Shown piece after piece: positions 42,251 through 50,615 of a stretch of DNA of 64,000 nt (the stretch's first letter is position 1; each line of letters starts with the position of its first letter). A program made the translations under genes and the position numbers. The notes beneath the pieces are model-generated. The model searched no databases. It had not been told where the DNA came from and was given only the letters and a program-made list of their open reading frames with translations. The stretch is from positions 5,755,584-5,819,583 of the forward strand of contig NC_009142.1 of assembly GCF_000062885.1 (NCBI RefSeq). The letters run 5' to 3'. The stretch is from Saccharopolyspora erythraea NRRL 2338 (GTDB taxonomy: Bacteria > Actinomycetota > Actinomycetes > Mycobacteriales > Pseudonocardiaceae).

Positions 42251-44119
42251 TTACAGGTGGTTGCGGCGTTCCCGGAGGTTCTCCTCGTAGCGCTTGCGCG
42301 CCAGCTGGGTGCTCTGCCGGGTCGACACCTCGGCGACGGGCACGTCCCACCACGCCTCCGGGGGCAGCTGCGCCTTGGCCGGGTCGGTCTCGACGTACAC
42401 GGCGGTCGGCCGGGCCGAGGCGCGGGCCGTGCGCAGCGCGTCGCGGAGCTCGTCCACGGTCGTGGCCCGCAGGACGTCCATGCCCAGGCTCGCGGCGTTG
42501 GCGGCCAGGTCGACCGGCAGCGGCTCGCCGGAGAACGCCCCGTGCTCGTCGCGGTAGCGGTAGGCGGTGCCGAACCGCTCGCCCCCGACCTTCTCCGAGA
42601 GCCCGCCGATCGAGGCGTAGCCGTGGTTCTGCACGACCACCAGGTTGATCTTGATGCCCTCCTGCACGGCGGTGACCAGCTCGGTCGGCATCATCAGGTA
42701 CGTACCGTCACCGACCAGCGCGAACACCTCGCGCTCCTGGTCGGCCAGCCGGGCGCCCAGCGCGGCGGGGATCTCGTAGCCCATGCACGAGTAGCCGTAC
42801 TCCACGTGGTACTGCCGCGGGTCCTTGGCCCGCCACAGCTTGTTCAGGTCCTCGGGCATCGACCCGGCGGCGTTGATCACCACGTCGGTGTCGGCCAGCA
42901 CCTCGTCCATGACCCCGAGCACCTCGGCCTGACCGGGGCGCTCACCGCCGTCGGCGGCCTTGGTGGTGCGCTCGACGACCTCCGCCCACCGCCGCTGACC
43001 CTCGCTGTACTCGCGCACGTAGTCGTCGGACACGCGGTGCCCGTCGAGCTCGCGGGTCAGGGCCCGCAGGCTCTCCCTGGCGTCGCCGACGACCGGGGTG
43101 GCCGCCTGCTTGACGGCGTCGTGGCCGGTGATGTTGACGTTGACGAACCGCACGTCCGGGTTGGCGAACAGGGTCCGCGAGGCGGTGGTGAAGTCCGAGT
43201 AGCGGGTGCCGACGCCGATGACCAGGTCGGCCTGCCTGGCGATGTCGTCGGAGACCGCGGTGCCGGTGTGGCCGATCGAGCCGAGCTCGGCGGGGTGGTC
43301 GTGGCGCAGCGAACCGCGCCCGGCCTGGGTCTCCGAAACCGGGATCCCGGTCGCCTCGGCGAACTCGCGCAGCGCGTCCTCGGCGGCGCTGTGGTGCACT
43401 CCCCCGCCCGCGATGACCAGCGGCCTGCGGGCCTCGCGGATGCGCTGCGCGGCGTCGGTCACCGACCGCGGGTCGGCGAGCGGCCGGTGCACGCGCCACA
43501 CCCGCTCGGCGAAGAACTCCTCCGGCCAGTCGTGGGCCTCGGCCTGCACGTCCTGCGGCAGCGCCAGCGTCACCGCGCCGGTCTCCACCGGGTCGGTGAG
43601 CACCCGCATGGCATCCAGCGCGGATGCCACCAGCGCCTCCGGCCGCCAGATGCGGTCGAAGTAGCGCGAAACCGGGCGCAGGCAGTCGTTGACGCTGACG
43701 TCGCGGGCGTGCGGCAGCTCCAGCTGCTGCAACACCGGGTCGGCGGGCCGGGTGGCGAAGACGTCACCGGGCAGCAGCAGCACGGGCAGGTGGTTGATGG
43801 TGGCCAGCGCGGCGCCGGTCACCAGGTTCGTCGCGCCCGGGCCGATCGAGGTCGTGCACGCGTAGGTCGACATCCGGCCGCTCTGGCGGGCGTAGCCGAC
43901 CGCGGCGTGCACCATCGACTGCTCGTTGCGCCCCTGCAGGTAGGGCATGTCCGGGCCCGCCTCCAGCAGGGCCTGCCCGACGCCCGCGACGTTGCCGTGG
44001 CCGAAGATCCCCCAGCAGCCGGCGATCAGCCGCTGCCGCGTCCCGTCGCGCTCGGTGTACTGGTTGGCCAGGAAGCGCACCAGCGCCTGGGCGACGGTCA
44101 GCCGTCGAGTACCGCTCAT
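42251..44119 (-). CDS. iolD: 3D-(3,5/4)-trihydroxycyclohexane-1,2-dione hydrolase
   Basis: 622 residues from ATG 44119 with GGAGG just upstream. A ThDP enzyme with three domains: N-terminal PYR (LTVAQALVRFLANQYTERDG, FGHGNVAGVGQAL, YACTTSIGPGATNLVTGAALA with the catalytic-type region), a central Rossmann-like domain, and C-terminal PP domain with GDGTYLMMPTELVTAVQEGIKINLVVVQNHG (GDG-N motif for ThDP and Mg). It opens the cyclohexanetrione ring to 5-deoxyglucuronate. 64 nt after iolB. Confidence 0.94.
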   Translation of the reverse strand: MSGTRRLTVAQALVRFLANQYTERDGTRQRLIAGCWGIFGHGNVAGVGQALLEAGPDMPYLQGRNEQSMVHAAVGYARQSGRMSTYACTTSIGPGATNLVTGAALATINHLPVLLLPGDVFATRPADPVLQQLELPHARDVSVNDCLRPVSRYFDRIWRPEALVASALDAMRVLTDPVETGAVTLALPQDVQAEAHDWPEEFFAERVWRVHRPLADPRSVTDAAQRIREARRPLVIAGGGVHHSAAEDALREFAEATGIPVSETQAGRGSLRHDHPAELGSIGHTGTAVSDDIARQADLVIGVGTRYSDFTTASRTLFANPDVRFVNVNITGHDAVKQAATPVVGDARESLRALTRELDGHRVSDDYVREYSEGQRRWAEVVERTTKAADGGERPGQAEVLGVMDEVLADTDVVINAAGSMPEDLNKLWRAKDPRQYHVEYGYSCMGYEIPAALGARLADQEREVFALVGDGTYLMMPTELVTAVQEGIKINLVVVQNHGYASIGGLSEKVGGERFGTAYRYRDEHGAFSGEPLPVDLAANAASLGMDVLRATTVDELRDALRTARASARPTAVYVETDPAKAQLPPEAWWDVPVAEVSTRQSTQLARKRYEENLRERRNHL

Positions 44120-44183
44120 CGTTCCTCCACCCCGCACAGCGGGTCGCTCGATCCCGTTCGGCCGCAAGAGAGCCCGCTCGTCG

Positions 44184-45065
44184 TCACTGGTCGCCCTCCG
44201 GGGCGGTGTAGAGGGGCAGCCGGGAGTCGACGGGCTGGTCGCCCCAGGTGCCCCTGACCCACGCGTGCGCGGGGTCGTCGCAGATCAGCCACGCCCGGTC
44301 GGGAGAAGGACCTGCCATCACGTTCAGGTAGTACATGTCGTAGCCGGGCACCGCCATCGACGGGCCGTGCCAGCCGTCGGGGATCAGCACCACGTCGCCG
44401 CCGCGCACCTCGGCGAGCACGTCGGTGGTGTGGTCGGGTCCCGAGGGGTAGACGCGCTGGTAGCCGACGCCCTCGGCGCCCGCGATCTCGAAGTAGTAGA
44501 TCTCCTCCAGCTGCGACTCCCCTTCCCGCTCGGTGTCGTGCTTGTGCGGCGGGAAGGAGGACCAGTTGCCGGACGGGGTCAGCACCTCCACGGCGATCAG
44601 CCGGTCGGCCTCGAACACGTGCGCGGCGCCGAAGTTGTTGACCTGCCTGCTGGCCTGCCCCGCGCCGCGCAGCTCGACGGGCACGCCGGAGGCGGGACCG
44701 TAGCGCGCGGGCAGCCTGTTCTCGCACTTCGCGCCGGTCAGGGCGAACCGGCCGCCCTCGGCGGAGGTGATGGCGACGTCGGCGTCGCGCGGCACGTAGG
44801 CGAAGTCGGTCACGCCCTTGAAGACGCTCTCCCGGCCGTCGAGCCGGAACGTCTCGCCGTCGCAGGAGACCTCGCAGCCGCCCGCCAGCGGCAGCACGAT
44901 CCACTCGCTGTCCCCTGTGGACAGTTCGTGCCGCTCACCCGCCGCCAGCTCCAGCACCCGCAGCGAGGAGTACCCCCAGCCGGCGGACTCCGGGTCCACG
45001 TAGGTGGTGTAGCCGTCCCGAGCCGTGGTACCGGCGGGGCGGTAGAAAGCGTTGTCGGTCACCAT
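44184..45065 (-). CDS. iolB: 5-deoxy-glucuronate isomerase
   Basis: 293 residues of double-cupin type. Landmarks: LRVLELAAGERHEL, EWIVLPLAGGCEVSCDGE, YGPASGVPVELRGAGQASRQVNNFG, NWSSFPPHKHDTEREGESQLEEIYYFEI (metal His/Glu) and VLIPDGWHGPSMAVPGYDMYYLNVMAG. It isomerises 5-deoxyglucuronate to 2-deoxy-5-keto-gluconate. ATG 45065 is only 2 nt from AGGAG, so the next codon, GTG 45062 at 5 nt, may be the true start. Third in the operon. Confidence 0.94.
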   Translation of the reverse strand: MVTDNAFYRPAGTTARDGYTTYVDPESAGWGYSSLRVLELAAGERHELSTGDSEWIVLPLAGGCEVSCDGETFRLDGRESVFKGVTDFAYVPRDADVAITSAEGGRFALTGAKCENRLPARYGPASGVPVELRGAGQASRQVNNFGAAHVFEADRLIAVEVLTPSGNWSSFPPHKHDTEREGESQLEEIYYFEIAGAEGVGYQRVYPSGPDHTTDVLAEVRGGDVVLIPDGWHGPSMAVPGYDMYYLNVMAGPSPDRAWLICDDPAHAWVRGTWGDQPVDSRLPLYTAPEGDQ

Positions 45066-45091
45066 CGCTCCTCGTTGAACTGATCCGGCTT

Positions 45092-45976
45092 TCACAGCAG
45101 CTTGACGGCCGCGTCCACCGCGCCCTCCACGTCACCGTCGCCCGGGTAGAGCAGCGTCCGCCCGACGACCAGCCCGCGCGCGTTCGGCGACTGCAGCGCC
45201 TTGTGCCACCGCTCGTAGGTGGCCTCCGGGTCGCTGGAGACCTCGCCGCCCAGCAGCACGGTCGGCAGCGTGGTCGCCTCCAGCACCTGCGGGATGCGGT
45301 CGACATCGCCGCCGGGCACCGGGATCTTCAGCCAGGTGTAGGCGGAGGTGCCGCCGAGCCCGGAGGCGATGGCGATCGACCGGGTGACCGCCTCCGGCGA
45401 GAGGTCGTTGCGCACCTTGCCGCCGACGCGGCGGGAGATGAACGGCTCGACCATCGTCATCAGCCCGCGCTCGGCCATCTCGTTGATGGCGTTGGCCGTG
45501 CCGCACATGGTGTTCAGCGAACCGGGGTCCTCCATGTCGATGCGCAGCAGCAGCTTGCCCGCGTCGAAGCGCAGCCGCTCGATGTCGGCGGCCCGGTGCC
45601 CGGTGAACCGGTCGTCGAGCTCGAACGAGGCGCCCGCCAGGCCACCTCGGTTCATCGAGCCGACGACGACCTTGCCCTCCAGCGCGCCGAGCAGCAGCAG
45701 GTCCTCCAGGACGTCGGGAGTGCCCAGCACCCCGTCCACCCCGGGCCGCTCCAGGGCCACGCACAGCCGTTCGAGCAGGTCGAAGCGGTTGGCCATCGCC
45801 AGCGGCTCGGACCCGGCACCCAGCGCGCCCCGCGCCGGGTGGTCCGCGGCCACGATCATCAGGCGGCCGCTGGAGCCCAGCAGCGGGCGCCGGGCCCGCC
45901 GGGCGGCCGCCTCCGCGATGGCCTCCGGCCTGCTCGCCCGCACTCGCGTGAGTTCGGTGATGGTCAGGTTGGACAC
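45092..45976 (-). CDS. Cgl0159-family TIM-barrel protein, candidate aldolase of inositol pathway
   Basis: 294 residues. RLMIVAADHPARGALGAG, DVLEDLLLLGALEGKVVVGSMNRGGLAGASFELDDRFTG, RLRFDAGKLLLRIDMEDPGSLNTM and STSAYTWLKIPVPGG-like C-terminal strands fit the Cgl0159 (beta/alpha)8 family named from the Corynebacterium inositol cluster. The pathway needs an aldolase for 2-deoxy-5-keto-gluconate-6-phosphate, and no class II IolJ is present; the K in TWLKIPVPGG could form a Schiff base, as in class I aldolases. The role is therefore inferred. Between iolC and iolB, gaps 24 and 26 nt. Confidence 0.85.
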   Translation of the reverse strand: MSNLTITELTRVRASRPEAIAEAAARRARRPLLGSSGRLMIVAADHPARGALGAGSEPLAMANRFDLLERLCVALERPGVDGVLGTPDVLEDLLLLGALEGKVVVGSMNRGGLAGASFELDDRFTGHRAADIERLRFDAGKLLLRIDMEDPGSLNTMCGTANAINEMAERGLMTMVEPFISRRVGGKVRNDLSPEAVTRSIAIASGLGGTSAYTWLKIPVPGGDVDRIPQVLEATTLPTVLLGGEVSSDPEATYERWHKALQSPNARGLVVGRTLLYPGDGDVEGAVDAAVKLL

Positions 45977-46000
45977 GGTTCTCGCTTTCGGGTCGGGGGC

Positions 46001-46960
46001 TCAGGCCGCGCCGAGCGGGCGGCTGGAGAGCAGGTCGTCGATCTCGTGCTCGTAGGGCATCGCCGAGGAGCACGCCAGCCGGGAGGCGACCAGCGCGCCG
46101 GCGGCGTTGGCGAAGCGCATCGTGCGTTCGAGGTCCCAGCCTGCGAGCAGGCCGTGGCACAGGGCGCCGCCGAACGCGTCGCCCGCGCCCAGGCCGTTGA
46201 CAACGTCGACCGGCACCGGGGGCGCGGTCGTGCTCTCGTCGCGGGTGCGGGCCAGTACGCCGTTGGGGCCCTGCTTGACGACCGCGAGCTCGACGCCCGC
46301 CGCCAGCAGCGCCTCGGCGGCGCCCTCGGGGTCGCGGGTGCCCACGGCGCGCTCGCACTCGTCGAGGTTGCCCACGGCGACGGTCACGTGCGGCAGCGCC
46401 TGCTGGTACCAGTGGGTGGCCTCGTCGTGGTCGGGCCAGAACATCGGCCGCCAGTCGAGGTCGAAGACCGTGGTGCCGCGCCGGGCGCGGTGGCGCAGCG
46501 CGGCCAGCGTCGCCGAGCGGCTGGGCTCCTCGGCCAGCCCGGTGCCGGTCATCCAGAAGACGCGGGCGTCGGCGATCGCGTCGTAGTCGAGCTCGTCGGC
46601 GTGGATCTCCAGGTCGGGCGCCTTGGGCTGCCGGTAGAAGTACAGCGGGAAGTCGTCGGGCGGGAACAGCTCGCAGAAGGTCACCGGCGTCGGGTACTGC
46701 TCGACCGGGGTGACCCAGCGGTCGTCGACGCCGAAGTCGCGCAGCGCCTCGTGCAGGAACTCGCCGAAGGGGTCGGCCCCGGTGCGGGTGATCACCGCGC
46801 TGCCGCGGCCGAGCCGGGCGGCGGCGACCGCGACGTTGGTCGCCGTGCCGCCGAGGTACTTGCCGAAGGACTCCACCTTGGCCAGTCCGACGCCGGTCTG
46901 CAACGGGTAGATGTCCACCCCGATCCGGCCCATCGTGATCACGTCGAACGGGCTTGTCAT
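46001..46960 (-). CDS. iolC: 5-dehydro-2-deoxygluconokinase (PfkB family)
   Basis: 319 residues. PfkB signature 1 YLGGTATNVAVAAARLGRGSAVITRTGADPFGEFL and signature 2 DVVNGLGAGDAFGGALCHGLLAGW with the catalytic Asp in GAGDAF. It phosphorylates 2-deoxy-5-keto-gluconate on O6 with ATP. First gene of the leftward operon, divergent from the GntR regulator; the 128-nt shared region holds the candidate operator at 47038 and the perfect palindrome ATTGACGTCAAT at 47055-47066. Confidence 0.93.
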   Translation of the reverse strand: MTSPFDVITMGRIGVDIYPLQTGVGLAKVESFGKYLGGTATNVAVAAARLGRGSAVITRTGADPFGEFLHEALRDFGVDDRWVTPVEQYPTPVTFCELFPPDDFPLYFYRQPKAPDLEIHADELDYDAIADARVFWMTGTGLAEEPSRSATLAALRHRARRGTTVFDLDWRPMFWPDHDEATHWYQQALPHVTVAVGNLDECERAVGTRDPEGAAEALLAAGVELAVVKQGPNGVLARTRDESTTAPPVPVDVVNGLGAGDAFGGALCHGLLAGWDLERTMRFANAAGALVASRLACSSAMPYEHEIDDLLSSRPLGAA

Positions 46961-47037
46961 CGAGGAACCTCCAGGTTCTGGTCACTGCGGCGTCGGGTTC
47001 CCTGTCTACTCCGCGACGCACCACGAGTCAATAGTTT

Positions 47038-47053
47038 GTCCGGACATGCTTAC
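47038..47053. promoter_or_regulatory. Candidate IolR operator, iolC/iolR promoter
   Basis: GTCCGGACATGCTTAC, reverse complement GTAAGCATGTCCGGAC. It agrees with GTAAGTATGTCAGGAC at 47954-47969 at 14 of 16 positions. It contains the palindrome TGTCCGGACA and lies 36-51 nt upstream of the regulator start. Confidence 0.6.
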
Positions 47054-47088
47054 TTATTGACGTCAATCATTCCTGCTAACGTGGGAGC

Positions 47089-47871
47089 GTGACGTCCATA
47101 CAGCGCAGCTCCGGCCGAAGCACGGCGTGGGACCCCGCCACGGAGATCACCGTGGACCACACCAGCCCGGTCCCGCTGTACTTCCAGGTCGCCAGCCAGA
47201 TCGAGAAGGCCATCGACACCGGCTCGCTGCCGGTCGGCACCCGGCTGGACAACGAGATCGACCTGGCCGCCCGCCTGGGCCTGTCCCGGCCCACCGTCCG
47301 GCAGGCCATCGGCTCGCTGGTGGACAAGGGGCTGGTGGTCCGCAAGCGCGGCGCCGGAACCCAGGTCGTGTTCAACCGGGTCAAGCGGCCGCTGGAGCTG
47401 ACCAGCCTCTACGACGACCTCGCCCGCATCGACCAGAAGCCGACCACGCGCGTGCTGGTCAACGAGGTGGTTCAGGCCTCGGCGGAGGTGGCCCAGCGGC
47501 TGGGCATCGGCGAGGGCGACGACGTGCTGCGCCTGGAGCGGGTGCGCGCGGCGCGCGGCGAGCCGATCGCGCGGATGCGCAACGAGCTGCCCGCGGCGCT
47601 GATCCAGCCCTCCAGCGAGACCCTGGAGGAGCGCGGGCTCTACCAGCTGCTGCGGTCGGCCGGCGTCCGGCTGCACGCCGCGCACCAGACCATCGGGGCC
47701 CGCGTGGCCACGGAGGAGGACTCCGAGCTGCTCGACGAGCCCGTGGGCGCCCCGCTGCTGACCATGGAGCGCACGACCTACGACCAGGAGGGCAAGGTCG
47801 TCGAGTACGCCTCGCACGTGTACCGGGCCTCCCGCTACAGCTTCGACCTCTCGCTCCGCGGCGAATCCTGA
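47089..47871 (+). CDS. iolR: GntR/HutC-type regulator of inositol catabolism
   Basis: 260 residues from GTG 47089 after GGGAG. Winged helix-turn-helix at about 25-85 (TRLDNEIDLAARLGLSRPTVRQAIGSLVDKGLVVRKRGAGTQVV) and a UTRA effector domain (LTSLYDDLARIDQKPTTRVL, VLRLERVRAARGEPIARMRNELP, LTMERTTYDQEGKVVEYASHVYRASRYSFDLSL). Placed between the two halves of the iol cluster, it should repress both until an inositol-derived signal binds. A GntR-type IolR is known in Corynebacterium; the match here is by context. A strong terminator follows. Confidence 0.88.
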   Translation: MTSIQRSSGRSTAWDPATEITVDHTSPVPLYFQVASQIEKAIDTGSLPVGTRLDNEIDLAARLGLSRPTVRQAIGSLVDKGLVVRKRGAGTQVVFNRVKRPLELTSLYDDLARIDQKPTTRVLVNEVVQASAEVAQRLGIGEGDDVLRLERVRAARGEPIARMRNELPAALIQPSSETLEERGLYQLLRSAGVRLHAAHQTIGARVATEEDSELLDEPVGAPLLTMERTTYDQEGKVVEYASHVYRASRYSFDLSLRGES

Positions 47872-47893
47872 GGCGCCCGCGCCGAGAAACTCC

Positions 47894-47931
47894 GGCCGCC
47901 GGATCAGCACCCGTTGACCGGCGGCCTTTTT
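47894..47931 (+). terminator. Rho-independent terminator after iolR
   Basis: GGCCGCCGG (47894-47902) pairs with CCGGCGGCC (47918-47926), followed by TTTTT. It separates iolR from the next operon, which has its own promoter region. Confidence 0.9.
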
Positions 47932-47953
47932 CGGCCCCAAAGAAACTCTGTAC

Positions 47954-47969
47954 GTAAGTATGTCAGGAC
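47954..47969. promoter_or_regulatory. Candidate IolR operator before the second iol operon
   Basis: GTAAGTATGTCAGGAC, 14 of 16 identical to the reversed site at 47038. A TTGACA -35-like hexamer lies just downstream at 47976-47981, so a bound regulator would block RNA polymerase. 150 nt before the gene at 48121. Confidence 0.6.
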
Positions 47970-48120
47970 CAAGTATTGACAAGTGTGTTGCGCCCCGGCA
48001 AAACTGCGGTCACCCGATGAGCGCTGACGGGCGTCCACGCCCCGAGCACACTTGACGGACCCCTCGCTGCACGCCGGCAGCGGCCGATCCCCCTCGCCAC
48101 GCCCGACAGAGAGGACTGCC

Positions 48121-49035
48121 ATGTCCACCGCCGACCCGGCGGCCGAGCGCCTGCGCATCGGCTCCGCCCCGGACTCGTGGGGCGTGTGGTTCCCCGAGGA
48201 CGAGCACCAGACACCGTGGCAGCGCTTCCTCGACGAGGTCGCCGAAGCCGGCTACCGCTGGATCGAGCTCGGCCCCTACGGCTACCTGCCCACCGACCCG
48301 GGCCGGCTGCTCGACGAGCTGGCCCGGCGGAACCTGGCGCTGTCGGCCGGGACCTGCTTCACCGCCTTCCACCGCGGCGACGTCTGGCAGCAGACCTGGG
48401 AGCACGTCAGCCAGGTGGCGGAGCTGACCACCGCGCTGGGTGCCGAGCACCTGGTGGTGATCCCGGAGATGTGGCGCGACCCGGCCACCGGCGAACAGCT
48501 CGAGGACCGGCTGCTCGGCGACCGGTCGTGGACCGCGCTGGGCGCCGGCGTCGACCGGCTCGCCAGGGCGCTGTTCGAGGAGTACGGGGTCCGGATGCAG
48601 TTCCACCCGCACGCCGACAGCCACGTCGACACCCAGCCCCACGTCGAACGCTTCCTGGAGATCACCGACCCCGACCTGGTGACGCTGTGCCTGGACACCG
48701 GGCACATCTCCTACTGCGGCGGCGACAACCTGGAGCTGATCCGCAAGTACCCGAGCCGCATCGGCTACCTGCACCTCAAGCAGGTCGACCCGCGGGTGCT
48801 CGAGGAGGTCGCGGCCGAGGACCTGCCGTTCGGGCCCGCGGTCCGGCGCGGCGTGATGTGCGAGCCGCCCGGCGGAGTCCCCGACCTCGCACCGATCGTC
48901 GAGGCCGCCCACGACCTCGACGCCGACATGTTCGCCATCGTCGAGCAGGACATGTACCCGTGCGCCCCGCAAGCCCCGCTGCCGATCGCCACGCGCACCC
49001 ACCAGTACCTGACCCGCTGCGGCTCCCGCCGCTGA
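48121..49035 (+). CDS. Inositol-pathway TIM-barrel isomerase/dehydratase (IolE/IolH/IolI type)
   Basis: 304 residues. A xylose-isomerase-like barrel: RIGSAPDSWGVWFPEDEHQTPWQRFLDEVAEAGYRWIELGPYGYLPTD, then MQFHPHADSHVDTQ, CLDTGHISYCGGD and GYLHLKQVDP with metal-ligand His/Asp/Glu residues. The family includes IolE (2-keto-myo-inositol dehydratase) and IolI/IolH isomerases. As no other copy exists in the cluster, it may fill the IolE step; a separate IolE elsewhere cannot be excluded. ATG 48121. Followed 15 nt later by iolG. Confidence 0.85.
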   Translation: MSTADPAAERLRIGSAPDSWGVWFPEDEHQTPWQRFLDEVAEAGYRWIELGPYGYLPTDPGRLLDELARRNLALSAGTCFTAFHRGDVWQQTWEHVSQVAELTTALGAEHLVVIPEMWRDPATGEQLEDRLLGDRSWTALGAGVDRLARALFEEYGVRMQFHPHADSHVDTQPHVERFLEITDPDLVTLCLDTGHISYCGGDNLELIRKYPSRIGYLHLKQVDPRVLEEVAAEDLPFGPAVRRGVMCEPPGGVPDLAPIVEAAHDLDADMFAIVEQDMYPCAPQAPLPIATRTHQYLTRCGSRR

Positions 49036-49050
49036 CCACAGGAGCGCCAG

Positions 49051-50067
49051 ATGAGCAACCGAGAACTCCGCGTCGGACTGGTCGGCGCCGGGCTGATGGG
49101 CTCGGACCACGCCACCCGGATCCACCGGCGCATCAGCGGAGCCTCGCTGGTCGCCGTCGGCGACCCCGACCTGGAGCGAGCCGAGCGTGCCGCCGCAGGC
49201 ATCGAGGGCTGCCAGGTCGAGACCGATCCGCTGAAGGTGATCGAGGCGTCCGATGTGGACGCCGTCGTGCTGGCCACGCCGGGCCGCACCCACGAACCGC
49301 TGCTGCTGGCCGCGATCGAGCGCGGCATCCCGGTGCTGTGCGAGAAGCCGCTGACCCCGGACTCGAAGTCGTCGCTGCGCGTGGTGGAGGCCGAGGTCGC
49401 CGCGGGTCGCCGGCTCGTCCAGGTCGGGTTCATGCGGCGCTTCGACCCCGAGTACGCCGAGCTGAAGCGCACGCTGCACGCCGGTGCGCTCGGCCGGCCG
49501 CTGCTGATGCACTGCGCGCACCGCAACGCCTCGGCCCCGCCGGGGTTCACCAGCCAGATGATGATCTTCGACTCGGTGGTGCACGAGTTCGACACGACCA
49601 GGTGGCTGCTCGGCGAGGAGATCACCGCGGTCTCGGTGCGCCATCCGCGTTCGACCGCCAACGCCCCGTCCGGGATGACCGACCCGCAGCTGGTCACGAT
49701 CGAGACCGCGAGCGGAGTCCTGGTCACCGTCGAGATCTTCGTCAACTGCGGCTTCGGCTACCAGGTGCGTTGCGAGGCGGTCTGCGAGGGCGGCACCGCG
49801 CAGGTCGGCGGCGACAGCGGCATGACCACCCACGTCCGCGGCGCGTGGGGCGGTTCCGTCGCCCCGGACTTCCGGCCCCGCTTCCAGCAGGCGTTCGACG
49901 AGGAGCTCCAGCGCTGGGCCGATGCCGCCCGCGCGGGCGGCATCGACGGCGCGAGCGCGTGGGACGGCTGCGCCGCGGCGGCGGCGTGCGAGGCCGGCGT
50001 CGCCGCCCAGACCAGCGGCGCGCGCACGCCGGTCCAGCTCGTCGAGCGGCCCGGCCTGTACGCCTGA
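49051..50067 (+). CDS. iolG: myo-Inositol 2-dehydrogenase-type oxidoreductase (Gfo/Idh/MocA)
   Basis: 338 residues. N-terminal Rossmann fold LRVGLVGAGLMGSDHATRIHRRI (GxGxxG variant GAGLMG), the family motif VLCEKPLTPD with Lys (about 98), and IFDSVVHEFDTTRWLLGEE with D/H active-site residues. It oxidises myo-inositol to 2-keto-myo-inositol with NAD, the first step. Position directly after the TIM-barrel gene in the iol locus supports iolG; related scyllo-inositol dehydrogenases cannot be excluded. Confidence 0.87.
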   Translation: MSNRELRVGLVGAGLMGSDHATRIHRRISGASLVAVGDPDLERAERAAAGIEGCQVETDPLKVIEASDVDAVVLATPGRTHEPLLLAAIERGIPVLCEKPLTPDSKSSLRVVEAEVAAGRRLVQVGFMRRFDPEYAELKRTLHAGALGRPLLMHCAHRNASAPPGFTSQMMIFDSVVHEFDTTRWLLGEEITAVSVRHPRSTANAPSGMTDPQLVTIETASGVLVTVEIFVNCGFGYQVRCEAVCEGGTAQVGGDSGMTTHVRGAWGGSVAPDFRPRFQQAFDEELQRWADAARAGGIDGASAWDGCAAAAACEAGVAAQTSGARTPVQLVERPGLYA

Positions 50068-50130
50068 CCCTTACCTGCTCCGGCAGCGTCTGCGCGGGCC
50101 GAGGCCCGGCGTCCGGGCGATGATGAGGTC

Positions 50131-50610
50131 ATGGACGTTACAGAGGTCCTGCTGCCCGGGGTCGGGCTCCGCTACGAGTTCAGCACCGAGGAGGGCCAGC
50201 GCATCGGCGTGGTCGCCCGTCGCACCGGCGACTTCGAGTTCGTCTCCTACCCCGGCGACGACCCCGACGAGGTGCGGCTGCTGTTCCGGCTCGGGCCCGA
50301 GGAGGCCGACGCGGTCACCGAGATCCTCGGCGCGCCGCGCATCGCCGAGCGCTTCGCGGACCTGACCCGCGAGGTCCCGGGCCTCAACTCCGGTCAGGTG
50401 GAGGTCACGGCGAGTTCCCGGTTCGCGGGCCGCACGCTCGGCGAGACCCGCGCCCGGACCCGCACCGGGGCCTCGATCGTGGCGATCGTGCGCGGCGAGG
50501 ACGTGATCGCCTCGCCGGGCCCCGAACAGCAGTTGCGGGCGGGCGACATCCTCGTGGTGATCGGTACGCAGCAGGGCATCACCGGTGTGGAACACATCCT
50601 CGCGAGCTGA
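50131..50610 (+). CDS. Cation:proton antiporter regulatory subunit (KhtT/RCK_C type)
   Basis: 159 residues. N-terminal LLPGVGLRYEFSTEEGQRIGVVARRTGDFEF is typical of KhtT-like subunits; the C-terminal half is a TrkA-C (RCK_C) domain: SSRFAGRTLGETRARTRTGASIVAIVRGEDVIASPGPEQQLRAGDILVVIGTQQGI. It gates the antiporter encoded 5 nt downstream in response to nucleotides or pH. Soluble. Confidence 0.88.
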   Translation: MDVTEVLLPGVGLRYEFSTEEGQRIGVVARRTGDFEFVSYPGDDPDEVRLLFRLGPEEADAVTEILGAPRIAERFADLTREVPGLNSGQVEVTASSRFAGRTLGETRARTRTGASIVAIVRGEDVIASPGPEQQLRAGDILVVIGTQQGITGVEHILAS

Positions 50611-50615
50611 GTGCC

